From Acetivibrio cellulolyticus CD2 (GTDB lineage Bacteria > Bacillota > Clostridia > Acetivibrionales > Acetivibrionaceae): a stretch of DNA of 64,000 bases. Below, in pieces: positions 19,401 to 28,944 of the stretch; the stretch's first letter is position 1, and every line of letters begins with the position of its first letter. The stretch lies in the NCBI RefSeq assembly GCF_000179595.2, contig NZ_JH556653.1, positions 732,532 through 796,531 on the forward strand, written 5' to 3'. A model generated the notes under the pieces. It was not told the DNA's origin and did not search any database. It saw only the letters and a program-made list of their open reading frames with translations. A program made the position numbers and the translations under genes.

Positions 19401-20480
19401 GCAGGTACTGCCCCACATTTCAATTTGAATGTAAATCTTATTAAAGGTGAAAATGTTTATACAATAAAGGCGACAGATAAAGCAGGTAATGAATCTATAA
19501 AGACTTTAAGGATTATCAGAGACGACAAAATATCATATGAAACAAATGCTCCTAAAATTGTTAGCATGAACTTGTCAGACAATCAGGTTATATCGGATGA
19601 TTATACGGTAAAAATAATTGCAGAAGATGAAAGTAATTATACTATCATTGCTGCAATTGATGATATTGAATTATCATCTACAAACGGAAATGAGTTTTTA
19701 ATTAAGAATCAAAATGCGGGACAACATTTATTTAGCTGCACTATTATTGATAGGTGGAACAACGCAACAATTGTTGAAGTACCTTTTTATATAAATGTAC
19801 AATCATCAACTTCAGAATCAAAACAAGTGCCAACATCAACACCAATCGCTACTCCAACAACGCCAACCAATACCCCTGCTTCTGGAAATGATAAGACAGA
19901 AGAACCGGGTAGTGATTTTCCTTCTAGCGTTGTTTTTACAGATTCAATAAATCATTGGGCAAAGGATTATATTGATAGTCTTTACTCGAAAAAGATAATT
20001 AGTGGATATCCTGATGGTACAATAAAACCCAATAATGAAATAACTCGTGCTGAAATGGCAGTTATTTTGGCTGAAGCCTTAGGTCTTGATGCAGAATACG
20101 CAAAAAAAGCAGCTTATAAGGATATTGACGACATACCTGAATTTGCGATACAAGCAGTAAATGCTTTAAGTGAAAAAGGAATTTTTGTCGGATATGAAGA
20201 TGGTAGTTTTAGACCAAACAACAAAATAACAAGAGCAGAATTGATTACTTCTGTAGCAATAGCATATAAAATAGAGCCTGTAAGCACAAATAACAAAAGT
20301 TTTGTGGACTCTGATGTTATTCCATCATGGGCGGCAGGTCATGTTAATGCTGCTGTTGTGAAAGGGATTATTAAAGGGTACTCAGACGGAACTTTTAAAC
20401 CCCAAAATAATATTAAACGTGGAGAAGCTTTTGCAGTTATATCGAATTGTTTAGAATTGAGTGACGGAATAGGAAAGTAA
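16494..20480 (+). CDS. S-layer-anchored secreted protein with gluzincin-like metalloprotease motif
   Basis: A 1328-residue secreted protein. After a signal peptide (~1-25) comes a transthyretin-like beta domain (~35-120). A metallopeptidase-like region follows with HEYGH at 218-222 and the downstream EGWATY (Glu253) expected for the third zinc ligand. Next are an Ig-like domain (PPKVSF...GKHILQAKAYDPAG, ~380-460), a ThuA/GATase-like Rossmann region (~475-700), PPC-like and further Ig-like domains (~720-1100), a Ser/Thr/Pro linker, and three SLH repeats at ~1155-1325 (FTDSINHWAKDYI, YKDIDDIPEFAIQAV, FVDSDVIPSWAAGHV). The SLH repeats should attach it to wall polysaccharide. The start has a GGGGGG site 8 nt upstream. 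Confidence 0.88.
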   Translation: MRKKYSVLVILVFLMQIIFADVSFAASAPTTLKVSGCLTYKYKNSMSGSEKTAPLENYTVKLYDQDIGHTHLMGTTKTDSNGNFIFGGVNANDGWLAGGLDLYFVVKAEDEFSYVMEDGLFKDTTEFKSKQVDNITKDYNFGNVNIGLNGAFHIVNTIHKAADTWIDSKPNFGCYPPKIKVIWRNGEENGGTRCGKDTMYVQATASDSDQWDANVILHEYGHFLMRNFAESPKGTGLTHVGSGIYNKGLAYSEGWATYFGQYVDGSPNYSDSSSSSVLSGDIELPNPNVPNEANEYANSATLWDITDSTNEAHDSLTESFTYIQNLLHQKVSSTGKYNQGLCDLWKNWFANGYAKGKEYEIWKIFNNHGMQFDNEPPKVSFKKLVSPKISADTEVEVNASDNIKVEKIEFYVDGVLKSTCKNPPYKFLIKKKDFSKGKHILQAKAYDPAGASQTTTNSGFQMVEPASGKTSAKPILGVITNLDFVTNTLVQQIRLAFGVAYQPFIIDDGEDALAVTQKGWDDIGSILTGMGKSFSQITDESLLTYDNIKNYDSIFLNCNSSASRYSTDAASSIKKFVEEGGTIYASDYAYAYVKEAFPGYLLFPDTPTIGSAQKVNAIITDLGMANYIGMNNIEINYDLGSWVVIDSVSSEVTTHVKGSYYDYSSNDLKTDKPLLVSFPYGKGKVIYTTFHNERQLASEVTKILEYLVLKVTQNIPESNVNDVLNSFDYSMFSTMFSTLDQNEESQIFKFSCKEGRDYILTMDSYGGYYNIDLYKPDGNLYATIENPTLSNGIQIMNPEAGEWGYKVSAKEVYFEDTPFVVGIGEKLRAPSIANLSEQTNKKSIDIEGSSPGYAGIELKVENGENSSEYNTNVYDSKFIISDVLLSEGRNELTVSGSVYNTSVSNSVYGDTASIIREYVINCDFTNPQIILDNEFTENVFTDTVEISGSVSEDCIVSINDEIADITYGKAGTAPHFNLNVNLIKGENVYTIKATDKAGNESIKTLRIIRDDKISYETNAPKIVSMNLSDNQVISDDYTVKIIAEDESNYTIIAAIDDIELSSTNGNEFLIKNQNAGQHLFSCTIIDRWNNATIVEVPFYINVQSSTSESKQVPTSTPIATPTTPTNTPASGNDKTEEPGSDFPSSVVFTDSINHWAKDYIDSLYSKKIISGYPDGTIKPNNEITRAEMAVILAEALGLDAEYAKKAAYKDIDDIPEFAIQAVNALSEKGIFVGYEDGSFRPNNKITRAELITSVAIAYKIEPVSTNNKSFVDSDVIPSWAAGHVNAAVVKGIIKGYSDGTFKPQNNIKRGEAFAVISNCLELSDGIGK

Positions 20481-20500
20481 TAAATAAATTTTTTGACCTG

Positions 20501-20537
20501 CAAATTGTTGGGGGGCATACGCCCCCTCAACAATTTG
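20501..20537 (+). terminator. Hairpin after the SLH metalloprotease gene
   Basis: A strong stem (caaattgttg-ggggg with ccccctcaacaatttg, one mismatch, loop of ~6 nt) starts 21 nt after the stop codon. The sequence after it is A-rich rather than T-rich, so it is a terminator or 3'-stabilising hairpin. Confidence 0.6.
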
Positions 20538-20591
20538 AATAAAAATAAAACAAACCTTCGGAATACGGAAATTCATTGTTTTATGCCTAAT

Positions 20592-20904
20592 CTATCTCCA
20601 GTGGCTAATTGCTTCTTTAAACTTTTCAGAATATCCCCTATGCCCTGTACATACCAACTGAATATTTTCAAGGCACACCAATTCTCTGATTGATTCCTTA
20701 TGCTGCATGGCATCCATATTGTAAAGCTCTATTGGACATACCAAAGGATCTGATAATAGTACTTCTATACTATTTTCTATACAATATTTTCAAGGCACGC
20801 CAATTCTCTGATTGATTCCTTATGCTGCATGGCATCCATATTGTAAAGCTCTATTGGACATACCAAAGGATCTGATAATAGTACTTCTATACTATTTTCT
20901 ATAC
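20592..20904 (-). pseudogene. MBL-fold hydrolase C-terminal remnant broken by a tandem duplication
   Basis: On the minus strand, single-copy reading gives LLSDPLVCPIELYNMD... then CLENIQLVCTGHRGYSEKFKEA, ending SHWR and a stop at 20592. The late CTGHRG resembles the last metal-ligand His region of metallo-beta-lactamase-fold hydrolases. A 122-bp segment is duplicated in tandem (20661-20782 and 20783-20904, one base different). Since 122 is not a multiple of 3 the duplication shifts the frame. No start or active-site HxHxDH part remains. Confidence 0.55.
20661..20904. repeat. 122-bp tandem direct duplication
   Basis: Copies 20661-20782 and 20783-20904 differ at a single position (cacacc versus cacgcc). 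The near identity suggests a recent event. Confidence 0.95.
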
Positions 20905-21177
20905 TCTGCCTGACATGATACAATAATAATATCTAAAATTTTGTTTATGTTCGTGCAATTAATATAATTCACTTTCATACCAAATATATACTTTTCTTTT
21001 TTTGTGTGGAGAATGATATTGTACCTGGTAGAACAATCGCTATTATTTATCCAGTATGCTTTTCATCAAATTCCTGAGATCAGACAGCCACTTTGATCAA
21101 ACTTGGGAGACCTGTGAATTGGTTCAATCAGGTCGGTTGAAGCACTGTTTTTTCTCTGAAAAAAGGAGAGATCTATT
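20905..21177. other. Upstream region of the subtilase gene
   Basis: No gene is visible. AGGAG at ~21164-21168 is the ribosome binding site of the 21178 start. The region probably holds the subtilase promoter, but no box stands out. Confidence 0.4.
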
Positions 21178-24100
21178 ATGAGGTACTTGCCAATAAGATC
21201 CCACTTTAAAATTATTCTTGTCATCCTTACCGTTACAGCTTTCATACTCAATAGCGTAACATGTGTAAGTGCTGCTGCCTCTACTTATAGTGAAGAGGAA
21301 ATTCTCATAAAATTTAAGGATGGAGCTAATGTTTCAGGTTTGATTTCAAAATATGACTTGAAGCTCTCTGAAAGCATTACAAAACTTCAGTCCAAGAAAG
21401 TTAAATTCAGAAGTAACAAGAATAGGGATAGTGTTATTTCCCAGTTAAAAAAAGATCCCTCAGTAGTATACGCCCAGCCAAATTATATATATAAATCCTT
21501 AGGTACCCCAGACGATCCAAATTACAGCCTTCAGTGGGGTTTGCCACGAATAAAGGCAGACAAAGCCTGGGACATATCTCTTGGTTCAGAAGATATAGTA
21601 GTTGCTGTAGCAGACACCGGAGTTGATATTAACCATCCGGATCTTGCTTCCAGCCTGGTATATGGCTATAATGCGATAAACAATACCAATAGCATAGATG
21701 ATGATAATGGTCACGGAACACATGTAGCCGGAATCGCTGCAGGAATAATAAATAATTCTAAAGGTATAGCAGGCGTTGCCGGTAAAAGTAAAATCATGCC
21801 TATAAAAGTGCTTGATTCTACCGGATCAGGCTATACGTCCAATATTGGGAAAGGGATTATGTGGGCTGCCGACCATGGTGCCAAAGTAATAAACCTAAGC
21901 CTTGGTTCATCAAGCTACGATAATTACCTCCAGGATGCAATCAATTACGCTTATGATAAAGGAGCTCTAATCGTGGCAGCTGCAGGGAACTCAAGTACAA
22001 ATGTACCTTCTTACCCAGCAGCTCTTAATAACGTCATTGCAGTATCAGCTACTGACAGAAGTAACGCCAAAGCAACCTTTTCAAATTATGGTTCCTATAT
22101 TGATCTCGCTGCCCCTGGCTTAAGCATTTACAGCACTACTTTTGACGGTGCATATGGTTACAAGTCGGGAACTTCAATGGCGTGTCCCTTTGTATCGGGT
22201 GCTGCTGCTTTGGTATGGAGCTTGAATACCAACAAAAGCCCCTCGGAAATTGAAAGTATATTGAAGAGCACCGCTTATGATATAGGTTCAACCGGAAGAG
22301 ATGATGCCTTTGGCTATGGTCTGGTAGATGTTTATGAAGCTATCCGGGTTATTGAGCCTGCGCCGCCGGAAGGAACAAACACAGCCAACCCATCTTCGAC
22401 TGCAATCCGCACTCCTTCAGGTACTCTTCAACCAGGTACCAGTCCAACACCTACACCAAGCCCAGAAAGTAATCCCGGACTTTCACCTGATATTATGCCA
22501 ACACCAGGTCCAAGCGGTATTCCGATGCCAGATCCTTTGCTTCAACCTTTAGGGAACTTAGAAAAGCCTATAAATGCTGAACCTATAAGCGGTATATATA
22601 CTATCAGCGGTTGGTTTTTAGATATTGATGGCGTAAGCACAATTGAAGTTCTAGTTGACGATAAATTTATAGGATACGCCACCTACGGCGATTCAAGGCT
22701 GGACATTGGTGCCATGTTCCCACAGTATGGAAACTCAAACTGCGGTTTTCATTATGATCTAGATACCTCCAAGCTAACAAACGGAAGTCACCTTCTTACA
22801 ATACGCGAAACATCTTCAAAAGGTAACCAGATTCCGCTCTTTCCTGTGTTATTCACAGTAGGAGATGGTGCTGCTACCCCTGTGCCGTCTTCCCTGCCTT
22901 CACCAGAACCTGGTGCAGGCGGCATAAGTTATAATCTTTCTGAAGACTGTTATGTAACAGTTACAATTTATGATAGTTTTGATGCACTTGTAAAGACCTT
23001 AGAGAACAATGTTCTTAAAAAGGCCGGCGAATATTCTGTCAATTGGAATGGTAAAAACTCAGCAGGACAAATGGTTCCCGATGGAGTCTACACCTATAAA
23101 ATTGTTGCTGTTGACCTTGCGGGTTTAGAATCAGAGCCAATTACCGGAACCATTATCGTTGAACGCTTAAATCCATCCATAACTGCAGTTATGGACAGCC
23201 CGGATCCCTTTGATCCTACGGGTGATAAACAAAATACTATAAGCTATACAGTATCCGAAAACGCTGTTGTAAATATTTCCCTTTATAAAGAAAACGGTTT
23301 ATTGGTAAGAGATCTTGGAAGTACAGATGCGCTCATTGGCAGTAATAAAGCTTTCTGGGATGGAAAGGATAACAATGGGCAGTTAGTTGAAAACGGAACC
23401 TATACCTATAAAATTAATGCCATCGATGCATATGACAAACCATCAAAAACAGTAACAGGAACTATTTCCATAGGTGAATTGGACTTCCCGGTTATCAGTA
23501 ATTTTAAAGCGGCTCCAAATCCATTTACTCCTGACGGAAGCAATAATACTACAATCACCTATAGTATTTCAAAAGCAGCTTCAGTGAGTGTGCGTATTTA
23601 TGATTTGACAAATAACCTTATTAAAACTTTAGAAGACAATGCTTCAAAGAGTGCAGGTTCACAAAGTGTAACCTGGCAGGGTAATAATTTAGCTGGTTTC
23701 ACCGTACCAGCAGGAAGCTATACAGTTGTAATAACCGCAGTGGATAAGGACGGTCTTAAAGCAGATCCACTAACCGGCAGCATAGCAGTAACAGGGCAAA
23801 ACAACAGTGGAGATACCCAGCTTATAACAGGAGTCACCGATTCCCCCGATCCATTTATAATAAATGGCAGTAATACCTCAACAATATCCTTTAGTCTTTC
23901 TGCTAATGCAAACTTAAAGCTTAATATTTATAACAGCAGTGGGTCTCTTGTAAGAAAACTTTATGATAATACCGCAAAGTCAGGTGCAAATAGTATACAA
24001 TGGGATGGAAAGGACAGTTCCGGAACCATTGTAGCTAATGGTATATACACTTATACAATCAGTGCTACAAGCTCTTATGACGGAAAAAGCCAGAGTGTAT

Positions 24101-27100
24101 CCGGAACAATCCGAACAGACTCCGGTAAGCCTATTATCAGTGAGGATAATGCAAACCCCAACCCTTTTGCTCCATCAGGAACCAATCATTCAACCATTTC
24201 ATACAGGCTATCGGAGAGTGGTCTTATAAGCGTATCCATTTATGACAGTACGGGAAGGCTTGTTAAGACACTGCAAAATAAAGTCCGCATACAGGCAGGA
24301 GTTAATTCCGTCAACTGGGATGGCAGGGATTCGTCCGGCAGAATAGTTGCAGCCGGTAGTTATTCTTATAGAATAGATGCAGTGGATGATGCGGGACAAA
24401 GCGCAGTTCCGGCAATAGGTCTAATTAATGTAAGCAATGAAAACGTCCCTTTAATTTACTCTGTATCTGATATTCCTGATCCATTTGCACCAAATGGATC
24501 CAGTGTATGCACGATATTCTTTTCTCTGTCTAAAGATGTTGACATGACTCTGAACCTATACAACGAAAGTGGTACCTTGATTAAAACGCTTGTAAACAGC
24601 AAAGCGTATACAGGGCACAACTCTGTAAGCTGGAACGGTCAAAACGAATCTGGCACGATTGTAGAAAATGGCATATACACCTATACAATACAAGCTGCTA
24701 ATGCCGCCAATAAAGTAAGCCAGGTATACTCCGGATCCATAACAGTCGATTTTGAAGTTCCTAAAATCAGCAGTGCAAGCTTTAATCCCAATCCCTTCAC
24801 GCCAACCGGTGCCAACAACGGTGTGCTTTCTTATTCATTGTCCGAGCAAGCTTATGTAAGCATATATATTCTTGATAGTTCGAATTCCATTATTAAGACT
24901 ATGGAAAACAATACTCTCAAAAGCAGCGGAATCAATAAATCTGTATGGGATGGTATAAGTACATCAGGGTTTATTGTACCCGATGGTAATTATACATACA
25001 AAATTGAAGCTGAAGACCGTGTAGGTCTCAAAGCCGAGCCTGTTACAGGAGTTTTAATAATTAATGGAAAATCACCTTACATAACAGATGTAAGCGATAG
25101 TCCCGATCCCTTTTCACCTGACGGAACTAATAGCAATACTATTTCCTTTAAATTATCCGAAAAAGCCAATGTAAATCTAACCATCCAGAATACAAACGGA
25201 AATACTGTCAGGAATCTCGTGAACAGAGAACTTCCTTATGGTTTAAACAAAGTGGACTGGGATGGGAAAGATGATTCTGCCAAGATAGTTGCTAACGGTA
25301 CCTATATATACAGTATAGAAGCAACCGATTCTTTTGGAAGCAAATCCGCAACAGTTAAAGGTACAATATCAATTGGAACCGATGTCCCTACGGTAACTAT
25401 TATAGGCATCAGTCCAAATCCTTATAAGGCTGCCGGTGTGGGTTTAGAAAACATTTTCTTCCAATTGAACACAAACGCGAAAACCACTATACAAATATTT
25501 GACAAAAATATGTTACCTGTAATAACACTTGAAAATGCTAAATCCAGAGACTTCGGTGCAAATCAAGCTTTTTGGGATGGCAGGAATTCCTCTGGTGAGG
25601 TCGTTCCTGACGGCAAATATACTTTTAAGATTTATGCAGTTTCAAGTACGGGAGTTCAATCACAAACACAAAGCGGAACTATCCATGTGATAAAATCTGA
25701 TACACTTGTAACTACTATCGTTGATAGCCCTGATCCATTCAACCCTACAGGCAGTAATTATAACACAATATCCTTCAGTACTTCCAAGCCATGTAATGCA
25801 GTCCTTAGTATTTATGACCCAAATGGAATACTCATCAAAACATTGTATGAAGGAAAGCTCAAGCTAGGTGCGCAGAGCTTCAATTGGGATGGTAAAAATG
25901 CTTCCGGCAAAATAGTTGAAGACGGAATATACACCTATGTGCTGGACGCCACCACAAACAACGAAAAAGAATCCTCACATTTGACAGGCACAATCACAGT
26001 TGGTTCGGATACTCTTAAGGTTAAAATCAACTCAATAAGTCCCGACCCTTTTGAACCGGGTTGCAACACTTCAGCCTCCATAGTATACACTCTTTCAAAG
26101 CCGGCTTATACAAACATAACAATATATGACAGTTCAAACAGCCTTGTAAAAACAATTGAAACTAACAGTCAAAAACTGTCCGGAGTAAACACCGCTGTCT
26201 GGGATGGCAGAAATCTATCAGGTGCCTTAGCGGGGAATGGTATATATACTGTAAAAGTTACTGCATCGGATGGGTCAAACCAATCTGAAGCATCCGGGAT
26301 AATAACGCTTAAACAGGCATTGCCACAAATTACAGAGGTAAAAGACAGTCCGGATCCATTTAATCCTAATACCGGTATTAATACCATTGAATACTCCATA
26401 ACTAAGGACGCAAGAGTATCCATCAATATATATGACTATTCCAACCAACTTATAAAGACGGTATTCGAAGGTAATATAACAAGCGGAATCAATTCTGCAG
26501 CCTGGGATGGAACAAACCTGGCATACAGCATTGTACCCGAAGGAACCTATACATATATTATAGAGGCTGTAGATTTGTTCGGAAATGCTGCATATCCTGT
26601 AAAAGGAACTATAACAGTTGATATGACAGGCGCAATAATATCCGAAACAAAAGTAAGCCTTATACCGTTCACACCATCAGGCAGCAATCAAGTAACCATA
26701 TTCTATAATATATCTGAAGATGCCAATGTATCTGTAAATATATTCAACAGTTCTGGAAAACTAGTCCGGACTTTGGAAACTGCATCTTTGAAGAAAGCAG
26801 GAGAAAACTGGATAACCTGGGATGGCAAAGACTCTTCAGGACGAATAGTAAGTGCCGGTACCTATACTTACAAAGTTGAATCTGAAGACCTTACAGGCAA
26901 TCAGTCACCTATGGTATCTGATATTATATCAGTTGAAAAATACGATCCAACGACTCTCACAAGCATTGTAACACTCGATGATGCAAACTTCCAGAAAGAC
27001 CCCCTGGCATCGGCATGGCTTATAACCTATAATCCCAATTACGGCAAAACATCTAGCGAGGCAAAAGCCAACAGAACCTGGATAAACAGTAAAGGCATAG

Positions 27101-28428
27101 ACTTTAGTGGAACACCAAATGGGTTTGTAACTGCAACCAAAATCTCTGGAGATTCAGGAAATTCAACCGGAGTATGTGTAGGCTTTATATCTCCAACCTT
27201 CATTGAGCGTGATTACGGTATAAGCGATAGTGAAACCGTCACTATTGACCTATTGAAAGGACCAGCAGGCAGCGTTGAAGTTGAGTTAACAACACTACCC
27301 GAATCGACTTCTTCAGGACGACTTCTAAATAACCAATATTCAACTGTAGTTGTAAAAGCTCTCGATTCAGATAACAAAATGGTCGGAAGTAAAACACAGA
27401 CGTTTATGGGCGTTACCAATAAAGACCTGACACCTGTAAAAGTAAAAATATCCTCCGGAAGCTCCAATATTGCAAAAGTAACCTTGGAAGCAACGCAGGC
27501 ACCTTATGCAGGTATATGGCTTGAATCAATCGGCTATAAAGTATCGGGATCAGGTAATACAACCATTACACCTGCACCTGGCAGTTCAACTCCTACGCCT
27601 GTTAACTCAACACCTGCTCCAGTGAATTCAACACCTAAGCCCGTAACGACAACACCTTCTCCGGCAGATTCAACACCTACGCCAACACCATCAAATCCCG
27701 GTACAGTTCCTACACCAAAACCTGGCACACCGGAAACACCTCCACCTGATGCACTTACTATAACTAAATACAACATAAATCCGAATCCATTTGATCCATC
27801 AATACATAAAACTGCTGTTGTAACATATACATTATCTGCATCAGCAAAGGTTTCTGTTGCCATATATGATAACACGGACACCCTAATTAAAGTTCTCGAA
27901 AACGGTACTGCAAAGAATGCCGGCAGCAATTCGGCATCATGGAATGGCACTAACACATCCGGCAGCATGGTTACTTCGGGAACATACAAATATGTTATAC
28001 TTGCAGCAAAAAGCGATAATTCAGCGTCTACAACTGTAATAGGTTTATTCACAGTCAAGATAACCAACCTAACTGTATCATCAGTAAGTGATGCTCCAGA
28101 CCCATTTGGTGCAAATGGTACAAGAGTAAGTACAATTAAGTTTACTCTGTCAAGATCCGCATATGTAACAATAAACATATATGACTCAAACAATAACCTT
28201 GTTAAAACTGTAGCTGAAAGAAATATAAATGCCGGTACAAACTCGGTAACTTGGAACGGTAAGAACGAAAAAGGCATAATTGTTCCAGATGGCAAATACA
28301 CTTACACAATTGATGCTCAGGACTCATCGGGCAACAAAATAACACCAGTTACCGGAATAATTGACCTGGATTCGACGCCACCCCGTATTACCACAAACTC
28401 ACCTTCACCTATATTTATAGGATTATAG
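21178..28428 (+). CDS. Giant secreted subtilisin-like protease with 15 FlgD-like Ig repeats
   Basis: A 2416-residue protein: signal peptide (~1-32), I9-type propeptide (~35-105), and S8 catalytic domain (~115-395) with Asp in VADTGVD, His in GHGTHVAG, Asn in AAAGNSS and Ser in SGTSMACPF. A Thr/Pro linker and an Ig-like domain (~465-560) follow. Then come 13 tandem FlgD-like repeats of ~95 residues, each with a W(D/N/Q)G..SG.(I/V)V..G motif, a unique ~200-residue domain (~1930-2130), a Pro/Thr linker, and two more repeats. No SLH, dockerin or sortase signal is present. It ends abruptly in SPSPIFIGL, just where a next repeat (xSPxPF) would begin, so the original C terminus has probably been lost. 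Confidence 0.92.
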   Translation: MRYLPIRSHFKIILVILTVTAFILNSVTCVSAAASTYSEEEILIKFKDGANVSGLISKYDLKLSESITKLQSKKVKFRSNKNRDSVISQLKKDPSVVYAQPNYIYKSLGTPDDPNYSLQWGLPRIKADKAWDISLGSEDIVVAVADTGVDINHPDLASSLVYGYNAINNTNSIDDDNGHGTHVAGIAAGIINNSKGIAGVAGKSKIMPIKVLDSTGSGYTSNIGKGIMWAADHGAKVINLSLGSSSYDNYLQDAINYAYDKGALIVAAAGNSSTNVPSYPAALNNVIAVSATDRSNAKATFSNYGSYIDLAAPGLSIYSTTFDGAYGYKSGTSMACPFVSGAAALVWSLNTNKSPSEIESILKSTAYDIGSTGRDDAFGYGLVDVYEAIRVIEPAPPEGTNTANPSSTAIRTPSGTLQPGTSPTPTPSPESNPGLSPDIMPTPGPSGIPMPDPLLQPLGNLEKPINAEPISGIYTISGWFLDIDGVSTIEVLVDDKFIGYATYGDSRLDIGAMFPQYGNSNCGFHYDLDTSKLTNGSHLLTIRETSSKGNQIPLFPVLFTVGDGAATPVPSSLPSPEPGAGGISYNLSEDCYVTVTIYDSFDALVKTLENNVLKKAGEYSVNWNGKNSAGQMVPDGVYTYKIVAVDLAGLESEPITGTIIVERLNPSITAVMDSPDPFDPTGDKQNTISYTVSENAVVNISLYKENGLLVRDLGSTDALIGSNKAFWDGKDNNGQLVENGTYTYKINAIDAYDKPSKTVTGTISIGELDFPVISNFKAAPNPFTPDGSNNTTITYSISKAASVSVRIYDLTNNLIKTLEDNASKSAGSQSVTWQGNNLAGFTVPAGSYTVVITAVDKDGLKADPLTGSIAVTGQNNSGDTQLITGVTDSPDPFIINGSNTSTISFSLSANANLKLNIYNSSGSLVRKLYDNTAKSGANSIQWDGKDSSGTIVANGIYTYTISATSSYDGKSQSVSGTIRTDSGKPIISEDNANPNPFAPSGTNHSTISYRLSESGLISVSIYDSTGRLVKTLQNKVRIQAGVNSVNWDGRDSSGRIVAAGSYSYRIDAVDDAGQSAVPAIGLINVSNENVPLIYSVSDIPDPFAPNGSSVCTIFFSLSKDVDMTLNLYNESGTLIKTLVNSKAYTGHNSVSWNGQNESGTIVENGIYTYTIQAANAANKVSQVYSGSITVDFEVPKISSASFNPNPFTPTGANNGVLSYSLSEQAYVSIYILDSSNSIIKTMENNTLKSSGINKSVWDGISTSGFIVPDGNYTYKIEAEDRVGLKAEPVTGVLIINGKSPYITDVSDSPDPFSPDGTNSNTISFKLSEKANVNLTIQNTNGNTVRNLVNRELPYGLNKVDWDGKDDSAKIVANGTYIYSIEATDSFGSKSATVKGTISIGTDVPTVTIIGISPNPYKAAGVGLENIFFQLNTNAKTTIQIFDKNMLPVITLENAKSRDFGANQAFWDGRNSSGEVVPDGKYTFKIYAVSSTGVQSQTQSGTIHVIKSDTLVTTIVDSPDPFNPTGSNYNTISFSTSKPCNAVLSIYDPNGILIKTLYEGKLKLGAQSFNWDGKNASGKIVEDGIYTYVLDATTNNEKESSHLTGTITVGSDTLKVKINSISPDPFEPGCNTSASIVYTLSKPAYTNITIYDSSNSLVKTIETNSQKLSGVNTAVWDGRNLSGALAGNGIYTVKVTASDGSNQSEASGIITLKQALPQITEVKDSPDPFNPNTGINTIEYSITKDARVSINIYDYSNQLIKTVFEGNITSGINSAAWDGTNLAYSIVPEGTYTYIIEAVDLFGNAAYPVKGTITVDMTGAIISETKVSLIPFTPSGSNQVTIFYNISEDANVSVNIFNSSGKLVRTLETASLKKAGENWITWDGKDSSGRIVSAGTYTYKVESEDLTGNQSPMVSDIISVEKYDPTTLTSIVTLDDANFQKDPLASAWLITYNPNYGKTSSEAKANRTWINSKGIDFSGTPNGFVTATKISGDSGNSTGVCVGFISPTFIERDYGISDSETVTIDLLKGPAGSVEVELTTLPESTSSGRLLNNQYSTVVVKALDSDNKMVGSKTQTFMGVTNKDLTPVKVKISSGSSNIAKVTLEATQAPYAGIWLESIGYKVSGSGNTTITPAPGSSTPTPVNSTPAPVNSTPKPVTTTPSPADSTPTPTPSNPGTVPTPKPGTPETPPPDALTITKYNINPNPFDPSIHKTAVVTYTLSASAKVSVAIYDNTDTLIKVLENGTAKNAGSNSASWNGTNTSGSMVTSGTYKYVILAAKSDNSASTTVIGLFTVKITNLTVSSVSDAPDPFGANGTRVSTIKFTLSRSAYVTINIYDSNNNLVKTVAERNINAGTNSVTWNGKNEKGIIVPDGKYTYTIDAQDSSGNKITPVTGIIDLDSTPPRITTNSPSPIFIGL

Positions 28429-28448
28429 TTTAACTGTACTTACAAACG

Positions 28449-28700
28449 ATAGTAAAGAGGATGGTATCTGGATTATTTTTTAGATACCATCCTCTTTTTT
28501 TGAACTATAAGGACAATAAAGAGATTTGCTAAGAAGGGTTCAATTTCTTTAGCGGATCGAATTTCATCAGCTTTTAAATTTTTATCTATATTGGATAATA
28601 ACACCTAGATACTATAAATTACCTCTTTTATATCCATCAATAAAAACTCGCTTTTATAATTATACTCGAAATTTATCCCATATTCCACAAAAACGCAGCA
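28449..28700. repeat. Collapsed duplicate of the 30644-32510 region
   Basis: Three adjoining blocks match the downstream region in the same order and direction. 28449-28527 matches ~30644-30722 (terminator and flank), 28528-28637 matches ~31507-31616 (inside the gluzincin-like gene), and 28640-28700 matches ~32449-32510 (its upstream region). Two internal deletions of roughly 0.8 kb explain the pattern. Confidence 0.85.
28454..28502 (+). terminator. Intrinsic terminator of the subtilase gene
   Basis: A perfect 16-bp stem (28454-28469 with 28482-28497, 12-nt loop) runs into a T-tract. It is a near copy of the terminator at 30649-30697. Confidence 0.88.
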
Positions 28701-28944
28701 ATTCAAAATGTTAATTATGCTTCCACCTGTCAAAATCTTCAACCCCCCTTGATTAGTTCCTCAAATTTATGTAATAATGTATTCAAGAATTGCTCCTTAT
28801 CCTTATCTTTGTTTTTTAGCGAATTCATTATAAGTGATTGGCAACGCATTTTTCAATTGTTCAAAGGAAGTTTGGTTTTAAATTGGATTTTGGGCGTAAC
28901 CCACTTTGGTTATAATTAATTATAAAAGGGATGGATAAAATAAC
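28701..28944. other. Intergenic region before the WG-repeat gene
   Basis: No intact gene is visible. Short minus-strand frames between ~28740 and 28870 (for example one ending HKFEELIKGG) may be remnants. Plus-strand TATAAT-like sequence at ~28909-28915 may serve the WG gene. Confidence 0.3.

Noticed and set aside
23160-26940. Regular repeats that could suggest a CRISPR array or minisatellite
   Set aside because: The repeats are protein-level domains of ~95 residues with diverged DNA and a continuous reading frame.
27534-28301. 255-codon open frame antisense to the subtilase
   Set aside because: It mirrors the Thr/Pro linker and FlgD-like repeats on the other strand, has no ribosome binding site and the plus-strand protein is clearly real.
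28740-28870. Minus-strand fragments in two frames that could be a decayed gene
   Set aside because: Too short and frame-broken to assign.
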